A DNA stretch of 64,000 nt. Source: Flavobacterium cucumis. Its GTDB lineage: Bacteria > Bacteroidota > Bacteroidia > Flavobacteriales > Flavobacteriaceae. Below, piece after piece: positions 42,506 through 52,938 of the stretch (positions are counted from its first letter, which is position 1; the number at the start of each line of letters is the position of its first letter). The stretch spans positions 533,349-597,348 of the forward strand of contig NZ_FRYK01000002.1 of the NCBI RefSeq assembly GCF_900148835.1, written 5' to 3'. The notes under the pieces are model-generated. The model searched no databases. It saw only the letters and a list, made by a program, of their open reading frames with translations, and was not told the DNA's origin. The translations under genes were made by a program, and so were the position numbers.

Positions 42506-44098
42506 TTAGGCTAACATCGTTACTGGATTTTCCATAAACGCTTTGAACGTTTGTAAGAATTGAGCTCCTGTTGCTCCGTCCACTGTTCTGTGGTCGCAAG
42601 CTAAAGTAACTGTCATTGTATTTCCAACTACGATTTGTCCGTTTTTAACTACTGGTTTTTCAATAATAGCACCAACAGATAAAATAGCTGAATTTGGTTG
42701 ATTGATAATTGAAGTGAATGATTGAATTCCGAACATTCCTAAATTAGAAATCGTAAATGTACTTCCTTCCATTTCTGCTGGTTGAATTTTTTTAGATTTT
42801 GCTTTTCCAGCTAAGTCTTTCACATTTGCACCAATTTGAGTTAAACTCATTTGGTCTGTAAATTTCAATACTGGAACCATTAATCCGTCCTCAACTGCTA
42901 CTGCTACTCCAATGTTCACGTGGTGATTGATTACCATAGCATCATCTCTCCATTGAGAATTTACTTGAGGATGTTTTTTCAATGCCATAGCACTTGCTTT
43001 GATTACCATATCATTGAAAGAAACTTTCGTATCTGGTAATCCGTTAATCATATTTCTTGAAGCAATTGCATTGTCCATATCTAACTCGATTGTTAAATAG
43101 TAATGCGGTGCGGTAAATTTAGATTCTGATAATCGTCTCGCAATGGTTTTACGCATTTGCGAATTTTTGATTTCTTCTTGGAATACTTCTCCTGCTGGAA
43201 CAAATGGTTTAACTGCTGCAACTGCATTTGTAGCTTCTGCAACGGCTTGAGATGGAGTTGCAACTGCTGATGGAGAGAAATTCTCCACATCCGATTTTAC
43301 AATTCTTCCATTTTCACCTGACCCCTTTACTTGAGACAAATTGATTCCTTTATCTTGAGCAATTTTTTTAGCTAATGGAGAAGCAAAAACTCTACCTAAA
43401 GTAGCTTGTTCTGTTACTACAACTGCTTGAGCAGCTTCTTTTACTTCTTCTGCTTTTGGAGCTTCAACAACAGCACCAACTTTATAATTAGCCGCAATTC
43501 CTGAAACATCAGTTCCTGCTGGACCTAAAATAGCTAAAATTGTATCTACTGGAGCAGAATCACCTTCTTGAACTCCGATATATAATAAAGTTCCTGAGTT
43601 GAAAGATTCGAATTCCATTGTAGCTTTATCCGTTTCGATTTCAGCTAATATATCACCTTCTTTTACAGTATCTCCTACTTTTTTTAACCAAGTTGCAACG
43701 GTTCCTGTTGTCATTGTATCTGATAAACGAGGCATGGTCACTACTTTTACACCAGCTGGAATTTCTAATGCTTCAGAAATTGGTTTTGCTTCTTCAACTA
43801 ATTTTTCTTCTTTAGTTTCAGTCGCTGTTCCACCATTCAATAACGCAGAAATATCTTCACCTGCCGATCCAATAATTGCTAACAAAGAATCTACTGGAGC
43901 CGATTGACCTTCTTGAATTCCGATGTGTAATAAAACACCGTCATAGAAAGATTCGAATTCCATTGTAGCTTTATCTGTTTCAATTTCGGCAAGAATATCA
44001 CCTGTTTTGATTGTTTCACCTACTTTTTTTAACCAAGTTGCTACAACTCCTTCAGTCATCGTATCACTCAAACGGGGCATTGTTATTATTTGTGCCAT
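42506..44098 (-). CDS. aceF: Pyruvate dehydrogenase E2, dihydrolipoamide acetyltransferase
   Basis: 530 residues. Two lipoyl domains have lipoylation lysines at 43 and 158 in near-identical ETDKATMEF motifs. An E3/E1-binding domain follows around 235-275 (VFASPLAKKIAQDKGINL), then an acyltransferase domain ending with CDHRTVDGATGAQF and its catalytic His. It moves the acetyl group to CoA in the pyruvate dehydrogenase complex. It follows pdhA after 5 bases. The E1 beta and E3 genes are not in this window. Confidence 0.96.
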   Translation of the reverse strand: MAQIITMPRLSDTMTEGVVATWLKKVGETIKTGDILAEIETDKATMEFESFYDGVLLHIGIQEGQSAPVDSLLAIIGSAGEDISALLNGGTATETKEEKLVEEAKPISEALEIPAGVKVVTMPRLSDTMTTGTVATWLKKVGDTVKEGDILAEIETDKATMEFESFNSGTLLYIGVQEGDSAPVDTILAILGPAGTDVSGIAANYKVGAVVEAPKAEEVKEAAQAVVVTEQATLGRVFASPLAKKIAQDKGINLSQVKGSGENGRIVKSDVENFSPSAVATPSQAVAEATNAVAAVKPFVPAGEVFQEEIKNSQMRKTIARRLSESKFTAPHYYLTIELDMDNAIASRNMINGLPDTKVSFNDMVIKASAMALKKHPQVNSQWRDDAMVINHHVNIGVAVAVEDGLMVPVLKFTDQMSLTQIGANVKDLAGKAKSKKIQPAEMEGSTFTISNLGMFGIQSFTSIINQPNSAILSVGAIIEKPVVKNGQIVVGNTMTVTLACDHRTVDGATGAQFLQTFKAFMENPVTMLA

Positions 44099-44103
44099 AG
44101 TTC

Positions 44104-45102
44104 TTATAATTTATGTGGAATGAAAGGATAATTCTCTTGTTCGTACACTACATCATATAACTGTTGTGCTTCAGGAAATGGAGATTCTTCAGCGAATTTT
44201 TCACATTCAGCCACTAAATCCGCTACTCTTTGATCGATTACTTCGATTTCAGCATCTGTAGCATACCCATTTTCCTTGATAATATCTAAAACTTGAGTTA
44301 TAGGGTCGATTTTTTTGTACTCCTCAACCTCATCTTTTGTTCTATATAACTGTGCATCAGACATTGAATGTCCTCTGTAACGGTACGTTTTCATTTCTAA
44401 GAAAGTGGGGCCGTCACCACGACGTGCTCTCTCCATGGCTTCGTGCATTGCTTCTGCCACTTTTACTGGATTCATCCCATCAACTGGTCCACAAGGCATT
44501 TCATAACCTAAACCAAGTTTCCAAATATCGGTATGATTTGCAGTTCTTTCAACAGAAGTTCCCATAGCATATCCATTATTTTCACAAATGAAAACAACTG
44601 GCAATTTCCAATTCATCGCCATATTGAACGCTTCATGTAGAGAACCTTGACGAGCAGCACCATCTCCAAAATAAGTCAAAGTAACACCTCCAGTTTCAAA
44701 ATATTTATCTGCAAAAGCAATACCAGCACCTACTGGAATTTGCGCTCCAACGATACCGTGTCCACCATAAAAACCATGTTCTTTAGAAAAAATGTGCATC
44801 GATCCACCCATCCCTTTTGAAGTACCCGTAGCCTTTCCGTACAATTCAGCCATTACTTTTCTTGGATCAACACCCATTCCAATTGGCTGAACATGATTAC
44901 GGTAAGCAGTAATCATTTTATCTTTAGACAAGTCCATTGCATGTAAAGCTCCAGCTAAAACAGCTTCTTGTCCATTGTATAAATGCAAAAATCCTCTAAC
45001 TTTTTGTTGGATATAAACAGCAGCAAGTTTATCTTCAAACTTTCTCCAAAATAGCATATCCTCATACCATTTTAAGTAAACTTCTCTTGTAATTGGTTTC
45101 AT
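44104..45102 (-). CDS. pdhA: Pyruvate dehydrogenase E1 component, alpha subunit
   Basis: 332 residues. Thiamine diphosphate motif GDG (146-148) to NN (175-176), and the phosphorylation-loop-like YRYRGHSMSDAQLYR. It decarboxylates pyruvate with the beta subunit and acetylates the lipoyl group of E2, encoded 5 bases downstream. No neighbouring pdhB was found, so the beta subunit gene must be elsewhere. Confidence 0.96.
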   Translation of the reverse strand: MKPITREVYLKWYEDMLFWRKFEDKLAAVYIQQKVRGFLHLYNGQEAVLAGALHAMDLSKDKMITAYRNHVQPIGMGVDPRKVMAELYGKATGTSKGMGGSMHIFSKEHGFYGGHGIVGAQIPVGAGIAFADKYFETGGVTLTYFGDGAARQGSLHEAFNMAMNWKLPVVFICENNGYAMGTSVERTANHTDIWKLGLGYEMPCGPVDGMNPVKVAEAMHEAMERARRGDGPTFLEMKTYRYRGHSMSDAQLYRTKDEVEEYKKIDPITQVLDIIKENGYATDAEIEVIDQRVADLVAECEKFAEESPFPEAQQLYDVVYEQENYPFIPHKL

Positions 45103-45262
45103 TTTTAGTTTGTTTTAATACAATTGAATTACAAATAATACGATGTAATTATTCGCAATTTTACGAAAAGCAAAAATACTACATAGAACCTTATTGAAAA
45201 AATTAAATTCTACGATTTTTGTATTTTTTATAACAAAATCGATAAAAAAAGTTACGAAATCG

Positions 45263-45742
45263 TTATAGGTGATTCTTATCAAAAACCAATGGCAATAAAT
45301 TCTTCAAAGAATCTGACTTGTAAATATCACCCTTTGCACCCATAAAGAAAATAACTATTGGCAAATCTTGTTTAAACTCGTATTCAGCAATCGACTGACG
45401 ACAACTTCCACAAGGCGGAATAGGCTCTTCTAAATCTCTATCCTTAGGAGAAGCCGTGATAAACATTTTTACGATTTTAGCATTTGGGTAAGTAGCGCCT
45501 GCATAAAAAATGGCTACCCGTTCTGCACACAAACCCGATGGATAAGCTGCATTTTCTTGGTTAGAACCTTGAATTATTTCGTCATTATCTAAAAGAATAG
45601 CAGCTCCAACTGTAAAATTGGAATAGGGTGCATAAGCTTTACTTCTAGCCTCAATAGCACAAGACATTAATTTTTTTTCTTCTTGAGATAATTCTTCTTT
45701 TGATAGCACCGAAATGGTAGCATTTATTGAAATTTGCTTCAT
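45263..45742 (-). CDS. cdd: Cytidine deaminase
   Basis: 159 residues from the ATG at 45742; the frame open to 45763 would begin inside the porV terminator hairpin. Zinc site: Cys72 and Glu74 in GLCAERVA, Cys111 and Cys114 in PPCGSCRQ. It deaminates cytidine and deoxycytidine to (deoxy)uridine for pyrimidine salvage. It lies between porV and pdhA on the same strand. Confidence 0.95.
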   Translation of the reverse strand: MKQISINATISVLSKEELSQEEKKLMSCAIEARSKAYAPYSNFTVGAAILLDNDEIIQGSNQENAAYPSGLCAERVAIFYAGATYPNAKIVKMFITASPKDRDLEEPIPPCGSCRQSIAEYEFKQDLPIVIFFMGAKGDIYKSDSLKNLLPLVFDKNHL

Positions 45743-45750
45743 ATGTAAGG

Positions 45751-45787
45751 AAAAAAAATCCAAATTCTAAATGCAAGAATTTGGATT
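45751..45787 (-). terminator. Intrinsic terminator after porV
   Basis: aatccaaattct (45757-45768) and agaatttggatt (45776-45787) form a perfect 12-bp stem with a 7-base loop; on the minus strand an eight-T run follows. It ends the porU-porV unit just before cdd. Confidence 0.85.
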
Positions 45788-45808
45788 GTTAGTTAATTTA
45801 TTTTCTAT

Positions 45809-47026
45809 TTATAATTCATCATAATTATCTCCAAAATTAAATGTCAGAGAAAATCGCAACGTATTCTCTAAAGGGTTTCTAACTTTTGAAGCAGAAAACA
45901 AGTAGGAAATATCAACCTTAACAACATTATATTTAAAACCCGCACCAAGAGAAAAAAACTTCCTAGCTCCTTTTAGCTCATTTTCATTAAAATAACCCAA
46001 ACGTAATGCAAAAGAATCTTGATAAGAATATTCTGCTCCTAATGCCCATGTAAACTCTTTTAATTCTTCCGACATCCCCCCAGGCGCATCTCCAAATGAT
46101 TTGAAAATTCCATCAGTCCAACTTATTTTTCTATATTCAGAATTTGCAAGATTATTTGCAGCTATTGCATCCGATGATGAAACATCTCCTGCATCATCAA
46201 AATCTCCATCACCATTTGAATCAAATTCCTCCACTCTTAATGGCGGGGTAGGAACCAAAAGTTTAGTAACTTCAGCTGTTACACCAATCTTATTGTAGTC
46301 ATCAAAAATAAAATCAAACCCACCGCCCAATCGCATGTTTGCTGGCAAAAAATTTGAGCTATCATCTGTTGAATTACCATTGTCATAATTAATTTTAGGG
46401 CCTAAATTTTGAAAATTAAAGCCTGCTCTCCATCTTCCATTAAAATCATCATACGCCAATTCTTCCGATTGATAATAACCCGAAACATCTACTGCAAATG
46501 ATGATGCTGGCGTTGCATCAGTATTATCACTAGCTATTTTTAAATTCGATCTAATATACCTTGCTCCAATTCCCATTGCAAATCGTTCACTCAATTTTAA
46601 AGAATAAGAACCATCTAAAGCAAACTCATTCGGACTAACAGTTGTCAAGGGAGTTCCAATCGCATCTGTTAACTGAATATCTCCTAATCCAAAAAAACGC
46701 AAGGATCCAGCAAAAGCACTTCTCTCATTAATTCTATTAAAATAAGTAATTTGACCGAGTGAAATATCATTTGCTATACTTGTCAAATAAGGCGTATAAC
46801 TCACAGAAAATCCTTGTTCTTGTAAAGAAAACGCATATTTTGAAGGGTTATATTGCTGTGAATAAGCATCCGCAGAAGTTGCAACCCCCATATCAGCCAT
46901 TCCTGCTGATCTAGCATCTGCAGCAATTAATAAAAAAGGAACTCCTGTGGTAATTGCTCTGTTTTCCTGAGCTTTCGTTGAATAAACAACAAGAAAAATA
47001 GTTAATAAAAAAGCAATTTTTTTCAT
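45809..47026 (-). CDS. porV: Type IX secretion system outer-membrane protein PorV
   Basis: 405 residues from the ATG at 47026; the ATG three codons earlier is less likely because MKKIAFLLTIFLVVYSTKAQ is a complete signal peptide. It is a FadL-like beta-barrel: many amphipathic strands, opening TTGVPFLLIAADARSAGMAD, a typical PorV/PorQ N-terminus, and ending ENTLRFSLTFNFGDN. PorV binds T9SS cargo at the outer membrane and passes it to the PorU sortase. It follows porU by 39 bp. Confidence 0.94.
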   Translation of the reverse strand: MKKIAFLLTIFLVVYSTKAQENRAITTGVPFLLIAADARSAGMADMGVATSADAYSQQYNPSKYAFSLQEQGFSVSYTPYLTSIANDISLGQITYFNRINERSAFAGSLRFFGLGDIQLTDAIGTPLTTVSPNEFALDGSYSLKLSERFAMGIGARYIRSNLKIASDNTDATPASSFAVDVSGYYQSEELAYDDFNGRWRAGFNFQNLGPKINYDNGNSTDDSSNFLPANMRLGGGFDFIFDDYNKIGVTAEVTKLLVPTPPLRVEEFDSNGDGDFDDAGDVSSSDAIAANNLANSEYRKISWTDGIFKSFGDAPGGMSEELKEFTWALGAEYSYQDSFALRLGYFNENELKGARKFFSLGAGFKYNVVKVDISYLFSASKVRNPLENTLRFSLTFNFGDNYDEL

Positions 47027-47065
47027 TTTATACATAGAAATTAATTTGACAAATATAGTATATTC

Positions 47066-50000
47066 TTAGAGTATTACAAGTTTCTCATATTTTTCAACAG
47101 ATTTACCCGTATTTAAAGATTTAACTCGCAACTTGTAAACATAGACTCCTTTTCCAATTTTATCTCCAAAATCATCTCGACCATCCCATACAATTTCTCT
47201 GCTTAAGAAACCATCAGTTATTACCTGCTGATTTATGGTCTTAACCACCTTCCCAGAAACCGTTAAAATTTGAACTTGAACATCTAAAGGTTCAAAAGGC
47301 ATGTTATGATGAAACCAAAATTCGGTATAATTTACGAATGGATTTGGATAATTCAAAACCTTATCAATTTCAAGACCTTCATCAGAGCAAATGGCATTAA
47401 ATTGAATTTCCGAAGTAACCAGATTGTTATAGACATCCCAAGCCTTAAACAATATGGTATGCACCCCAGGCGATAAATCTCTAAACGGGAATCGAACAAA
47501 ACCACGGGTATAATCATCATTCTCTGTCTCATAATATTCATTTAAGACATATGGATTTGTTTCATCTCCATCTAAAATTGCCACGATATCGTGTCCTATA
47601 CCACTTGCCGTATTAATTCCATTCTCATCTTGTAAAAAAGCTAATAGGATCGGTGAACAATTAGTTATTCCTCCTGAAACAAAACTTTCGTCATTCATAT
47701 GCAATCTGACCGTTGGAGGATTTGTATCGCTTGCAGCATTAACATTTACCCCACCTATTTGTATAGACTGATCAAATCCTGTTTGGTTTTCTAGGCCTTG
47801 AAAATTACGTTTCGCATAGAAACTAATTTTACCATTACCAATTGGAACTCTAATATCTTGAGGCACTACAAAACTAAACTCAAACTTTCCATTAATTACT
47901 GAAACATTACCTCTAAAGACGGTCTCCCCTAAAGTCGAAAAATTCATAATTATCAAACCTCCAGAATTTACAGCACCATTATTTCCTAAAGTTGATCTGT
48001 TTATATCTTTATCGAAAATTTGAACTGCCAAGTCTCCATTATAATCGGAAATCAAATTTTCATTTTCGTCCCTCAATTCACCTGCGATTCTAACCAAACT
48101 CAATGCCTGAAGCACAGGTAGAGGTTGTGATGTAGAAACACCATTTACTTCAGTAAGAACCACTTTCGATTTAGGAATAGCTAACTTCAAAGCAGGATCA
48201 CCAATACAAAAAACCACTCTCTTATTATCCGATCCAGTATTAATTTTAGTCCTTCTCAGCGCCTCACCAATGGATGGATAATCAGTTGAGCCGAATGCAT
48301 ATAAATCTTCTGTCAAAAGATTATTCATTACAGAACCTGTCGTAACCCCAATTTGTCTAGTTGTTGCTATCAAACCTATAGCTCCTCCAGACTTGTTCCA
48401 AAACATAAACTCACCTCCAGTAAATCTGTTAGGGTCATCAAAACGAGTGAATTCACATGTAATCGTAATAAACAAAGGATAACGATATCTATTGGTCAAA
48501 TTTTGAGCATCCAGTTTTTCAAATAGTCGTTCTCTCCCCAAAAACTCCTCATTACCATGTCCATAATAATTAAAAACTAAAGCCCCTAAAGCTAAAGCAT
48601 CTAAAAAATCACTTTTTGCTTCAGGATATCGCTCTCCTCCAGCCGCAACTTGCTGAACATAAGAATCTGTATGTATTTTTTTTACATTAACAAATGGTTT
48701 TTGTGTTGTTAGTGTATTTGCTAATCCATCTAAATCAAATTGTAAGCCCGCATCCGAAGCATCATCAGCATCATCAGAATAAATAACATAATTGTTTCTC
48801 CATCTACCAAAGGATTGCTCATCATGATACTCAATCACTTTGTTAACCATATCAGAGGCTTGATTCGTTGAAGATACCAGCATACGTCCAACCGCTATAT
48901 CAATACCGTCAAAAACATTAACCATTGTACCTTCATTGTCATCCATTAGACCATAGAAATCATCAGACATAAATGATGAAAATAATGAAAAATTAGAAGT
49001 ATTATTTGTTTGAGGTGCATTTGGATTAAAACCATGAAAAACCGGAACAATATTAGTATTATTCGGAATTCTATTCTTATAATCATAAGAAGCATCACCA
49101 AAAAGATTTAAATATTTCAGTCTTTTATCTGGACTAGATGCATTCCAATATACATATTTAACAAAATTACGAATAGCTGCAACGTCTGGTTTCCCTGAAG
49201 AAAACTCTTGATAAATATTTTCTAAAGCAACTACTTTAACAACCAAACCCGAATTATTCCGATGGAAATTAGCTAAAGTCTCGGCTTGGCTTACTAAAAA
49301 ACGAGGCGTTACAATTAAATAATCAATATCCTGAAAATTACCCGAATTATCACTAAAAATAGTTCCTTTTATATCTTGATTAAAAACAACACTATTCGAT
49401 TCCTTCAACGGAACATAAGTATCGGCCAAATCAAGAGCTACATACTTTCTAGTCGTACCCAGATCAACTTTAAAAGAAAAATTAGTTCCTGAATTATTTA
49501 CATACTTAGTAACATCATACAAATCTGTTACGTCCCATACCTGAGCTATTCCAGAAGCATTTGTTAGATTATATTGCCCTATGCCGATGTTATTTTGAGC
49601 TTCATTATTTGAAAACAAAAACTGTTTGTTGTAACCTACTAAATTTCGCTTCATTCTCAACTCAATAAAATCTAAAAAACCATTTGAACTAGGAACACCA
49701 CCATTGTCATAAGTAAGTTCTACAGAAATTGTATTTGTATTGGTATTAAATACACCAGAAATTGCAGATTCATATCCTTCAACACCACTTGAAGCTACTA
49801 AGGGTATTGTATAATTAATACTTCCCACATTTTGATTGTTTATTTTAATACCAAAAGAAGACAAACCAAAAGATTTTGAAGCTGTATTGATACGATAAGA
49901 AACAGGAAAAGAAGTATCCAAATTAGGAATTATAAAATCAAAATTCTGAGAATTTTGTATATTAAATTGCTCACCAAACCATCTTCTTCCTACTTTTCCA

Positions 50001-50941
50001 GGATTTACTAAATCTTTTTCGTGATAACGAACATCATCAAAATTAGAAAAAACCACAGAGGCAACACCAGATGGCTGAACTGCCGTTGCAATTCGCTTCC
50101 CTCCATTTGAACTACTCGTAACATAGTAATAGGATTTTTCAGAAAAAAGATTAAGACTAGTTAAGCTCTCTGTATTCCATGTATCAACTCCTTCAGCATA
50201 AAACAAGATATAATCATTATTGTCAAAAACACCATCTTCTTCGCCAACAACTTGTATCGCATTCTCTACCAAATCATTCGGATATGGAACAGAATTTAAC
50301 AATGGTAACATTCTACCACCATTCCCATAAATACTAATATTTCTGGGATCAGAATTCACATCGAAACCCAAACTTTGCAAAAAAGATTTAGTGATTTTAT
50401 ATACACCTGATTTCTCAACATAAAATTTATACCATGAACCTGAAGCCAAAACAGAATTGTTGATTGACATCACTTGATTACTAGCTGTAAAACGATTAGC
50501 ATTGCTTGTAGAATAAGAATAGCTAAATGAGACTAGTTTCTTAAAACCAAAGGAATCCTTAATCAAAGGACTAATAACCAAAACTGTCTTCAATTCATCT
50601 CTTGCTTTACTTATCTGAAGTGATGCACTTATAGTTGAAGGAATTTTGGATGAATCCAAATCTCCTAACTCAATTTCAGATATAGACTCATATGCTATAT
50701 TGCTAATTTCAAGACTATTCGGATCAATATTAGACGAAACTTTCAATATCCTTTTATATAAAATACGCTTTTGAGAAATATCAAAATCAAAATATTGAAA
50801 ATCAAATTGAGGTGTTTTTAGGCTATATTCACCAATATTAAAAGGAGCTGTTAATTTCCAATTAATTGTAATACGCTCTTTCTGTTGTGCAACAAATGAG
50901 GAAAAATAAAAAAATAAAAAATAAGAAAGTAGTTTTTTCAT
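47066..50941 (-). CDS. porU: Type IX secretion system sortase PorU
   Basis: 1291 residues with signal peptide MKKLLSYFLFFYFSSFVAQ. The large N-terminal beta region is followed by a gingipain-like (C25) domain with His795 in NYYGHGNEEFLGRERLFEKL and Cys829 in ITITCEFTRFDDPNRFTGGE, the expected catalytic pair. The C-terminus carries a sorting-type beta domain (LNYPNPFVNYTEFWFHHNMP ... GKGVYVYKLRV). PorU removes the C-terminal signal of T9SS cargo and attaches them to the surface. It is divergent from gldJ over a 210-bp intergenic region. Confidence 0.95.
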   Translation of the reverse strand: MKKLLSYFLFFYFSSFVAQQKERITINWKLTAPFNIGEYSLKTPQFDFQYFDFDISQKRILYKRILKVSSNIDPNSLEISNIAYESISEIELGDLDSSKIPSTISASLQISKARDELKTVLVISPLIKDSFGFKKLVSFSYSYSTSNANRFTASNQVMSINNSVLASGSWYKFYVEKSGVYKITKSFLQSLGFDVNSDPRNISIYGNGGRMLPLLNSVPYPNDLVENAIQVVGEEDGVFDNNDYILFYAEGVDTWNTESLTSLNLFSEKSYYYVTSSSNGGKRIATAVQPSGVASVVFSNFDDVRYHEKDLVNPGKVGRRWFGEQFNIQNSQNFDFIIPNLDTSFPVSYRINTASKSFGLSSFGIKINNQNVGSINYTIPLVASSGVEGYESAISGVFNTNTNTISVELTYDNGGVPSSNGFLDFIELRMKRNLVGYNKQFLFSNNEAQNNIGIGQYNLTNASGIAQVWDVTDLYDVTKYVNNSGTNFSFKVDLGTTRKYVALDLADTYVPLKESNSVVFNQDIKGTIFSDNSGNFQDIDYLIVTPRFLVSQAETLANFHRNNSGLVVKVVALENIYQEFSSGKPDVAAIRNFVKYVYWNASSPDKRLKYLNLFGDASYDYKNRIPNNTNIVPVFHGFNPNAPQTNNTSNFSLFSSFMSDDFYGLMDDNEGTMVNVFDGIDIAVGRMLVSSTNQASDMVNKVIEYHDEQSFGRWRNNYVIYSDDADDASDAGLQFDLDGLANTLTTQKPFVNVKKIHTDSYVQQVAAGGERYPEAKSDFLDALALGALVFNYYGHGNEEFLGRERLFEKLDAQNLTNRYRYPLFITITCEFTRFDDPNRFTGGEFMFWNKSGGAIGLIATTRQIGVTTGSVMNNLLTEDLYAFGSTDYPSIGEALRRTKINTGSDNKRVVFCIGDPALKLAIPKSKVVLTEVNGVSTSQPLPVLQALSLVRIAGELRDENENLISDYNGDLAVQIFDKDINRSTLGNNGAVNSGGLIIMNFSTLGETVFRGNVSVINGKFEFSFVVPQDIRVPIGNGKISFYAKRNFQGLENQTGFDQSIQIGGVNVNAASDTNPPTVRLHMNDESFVSGGITNCSPILLAFLQDENGINTASGIGHDIVAILDGDETNPYVLNEYYETENDDYTRGFVRFPFRDLSPGVHTILFKAWDVYNNLVTSEIQFNAICSDEGLEIDKVLNYPNPFVNYTEFWFHHNMPFEPLDVQVQILTVSGKVVKTINQQVITDGFLSREIVWDGRDDFGDKIGKGVYVYKLRVKSLNTGKSVEKYEKLVIL

Positions 50942-51094
50942 CGAAATAAGAACGCAAATAAATTATTAATATTACAAAGAGAAAAAATAATTTTCATATT
51001 GCACTGTTTTTCACAATAAAAACTTAACAAAAGCGTTATAGAAGAAAGAAATTAACATTTCTTTAATTTTTTTTTATAATTTTTTAAAAACATG

Positions 51095-51124
51095 TTGCAT
51101 ATTAATAGTTAATTATTATCTTGC
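51095..51124 (+). promoter_or_regulatory. Putative promoter of gldJ
   Basis: ttg (51095-51097) and tatcttgc (51117-51124) are 19 bases apart. The -33 and spacing are good, and the -7 is a partial match to TAnnTTTG. It ends 27 bases before the start codon. Confidence 0.5.
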
Positions 51125-51151
51125 GACACTAAATTTATTACCTACTAAAGT

Positions 51152-52855
51152 ATGAAAATTAAGAAAATTATGGCTCTAAAATCGCTGGTAATATTAGCGC
51201 TAGTGGTTAGTTTTACTGGTTGTAGCAAAAAAGGAAGTACGAGTGGAGCTTCAACAGCTACTGGCTGGAAAATCAACGACAAGAAAGGTGGTTTTCAGTT
51301 TAATGACAAGTTCAAAAAGCAAGAAACTCCTCCTGGAATGGTACCTGTAGAAGGTGGTACATTTACAATGGGTAAAGTACAAGACGATGTGATGCATGAT
51401 TGGAATAATAGCCCAAATCAGCAACACGTTCAATCTTTTTTCATGGACGAACATGAAGTTACCAATAAAATGTATTCTGAATACTTATATTGGATGAAAA
51501 CTGTTTTCCCTCCAACTGAAGAAAATTATAAAAACATTTATTACGGTGCAATTCCTGACACATTGGTTTGGAGAAACCGCCTTGGTTATAACGAAACCAT
51601 GACCAACAACTATTTAAGACATCCTGCATATGCGGATTACCCAGTGGTAGGTGTAAATTGGATTCAAGCTACAGAGTTTAGTAAATGGAGAACTGATCGT
51701 GTAAATGAAAATATTCTTGAACGTGAAGGATACCTAAAAAAAGACGCTAAAATTAATGACGTTTCAGCTGAAGCAAATTTTAGTACTGAAACTTACTTAA
51801 ATGCTCCATCCAATGCAATGGGAGGTAATGAAGATATCGTTATCAAAGGAGGAAGAAGTAATAAAAGAGTTAACGACTCATCTCAAAACGTTTACGCTCA
51901 AAGAAGTTCTGGTTTAATTTTACCTGAATACAGATTACCAACTGAGGCAGAATGGGAATACGCAGCACTTGCACTAGTAGGAAATAGAGAATTTAATATT
52001 TACAAAGGACAAAAAAAATACCCTTGGTCTGGTCAATACACTCGTTCTGGCAAAAGACAAAGCAGAGGCGATCAATTAGCCAACTTTAAACAAGGAAAAG
52101 GAGACTACGGAGGAATTGCAGGTTGGTCTGATGACGGAGCTGATATTACAAATAAAGTGAAAAGCTACAATCCTAACGATTTTGGTTTATATGATATGGC
52201 TGGAAACGTTGCAGAATGGGTTCAAGACGTTTACAGACCTGTGGTTGATGATGAGGCTAATGACTTCAATTACTTTAGAGGAAACGTTTACACTAAAAAT
52301 AAAATTGGAGAAGATGGTACAGTTGAGTTAGTAACTGCTGACAATATCACATACGATACTTTGAGTAACGGTAGGATAATGGCAAGAAATTTCCCTGGAC
52401 AAATTGCACAAGTTCCAGTGGACGAAAACGAAACATATTTAAGAACTCAATTCTCTACATCAGACAACAGAAATTATAGAGATGGAGACAGACAATCTAC
52501 TCGCTATTTCAAATTCAATAGTAATGATGAAGAAAAAACTGAAGGTGAAGAAGAGAAATTCAGAATGTATGAAGCACCTAAACATAAAATTTCTTCAGTA
52601 GTAGATTCAACTAGTTCTGAGAAAAAAATCATAAAACAATATGACAAATCAGAAAAAAGAACGACTTTAATAGACGACAATGTAAGAGTTTACAAAGGAG
52701 GATCTTGGAGAGATAGAGCTTATTGGTTAGATCCAGCATCAAGAAGATTTTTCCCTCAAGATATGGCAACTGATTTCATTGGATTTAGATGTGCTATGTC
52801 AAAAGTAGGACCAAAATCTAACAAAAAATCTGCTAGAGGAAACCCTAAACAATAA
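51152..52855 (+). CDS. gldJ: Gliding motility lipoprotein GldJ
   Basis: 567 residues. Lipoprotein signal with lipobox Cys24 (ALVVSFTGC). Two blocks of an FGE-sulfatase (formylglycine-generating enzyme) fold are visible: MVPVEGGTFTMGKVQDD, then GLILPEYRLPTEAEWEYAAL, DFGLYDMAGNVAEWVQDVY, and VYKGGSWRDRAYWLDPASRR ending FIGFRCAMS. GldJ is an outer-membrane lipoprotein needed for gliding and for stability of GldK and the T9SS. It sits divergent to porU and upstream of murF, an order I recall from F. johnsoniae (unverified here). Confidence 0.96.
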   Translation: MKIKKIMALKSLVILALVVSFTGCSKKGSTSGASTATGWKINDKKGGFQFNDKFKKQETPPGMVPVEGGTFTMGKVQDDVMHDWNNSPNQQHVQSFFMDEHEVTNKMYSEYLYWMKTVFPPTEENYKNIYYGAIPDTLVWRNRLGYNETMTNNYLRHPAYADYPVVGVNWIQATEFSKWRTDRVNENILEREGYLKKDAKINDVSAEANFSTETYLNAPSNAMGGNEDIVIKGGRSNKRVNDSSQNVYAQRSSGLILPEYRLPTEAEWEYAALALVGNREFNIYKGQKKYPWSGQYTRSGKRQSRGDQLANFKQGKGDYGGIAGWSDDGADITNKVKSYNPNDFGLYDMAGNVAEWVQDVYRPVVDDEANDFNYFRGNVYTKNKIGEDGTVELVTADNITYDTLSNGRIMARNFPGQIAQVPVDENETYLRTQFSTSDNRNYRDGDRQSTRYFKFNSNDEEKTEGEEEKFRMYEAPKHKISSVVDSTSSEKKIIKQYDKSEKRTTLIDDNVRVYKGGSWRDRAYWLDPASRRFFPQDMATDFIGFRCAMSKVGPKSNKKSARGNPKQ

Positions 52856-52877
52856 CATTTTTTTAAAATACCATACT

Positions 52878-52908
52878 AAGCCCTTTTCGACAAAAGGGCT
52901 TTTTTTAT
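52878..52908 (+). terminator. Intrinsic terminator after gldJ
   Basis: aagccctttt and aaaagggctt flank a 4-base loop, followed by a T-run. It separates gldJ from murF, which therefore may have its own promoter. Confidence 0.85.
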
Positions 52909-52938
52909 AATTTAGCTACTTATTAAATTTTACATGAA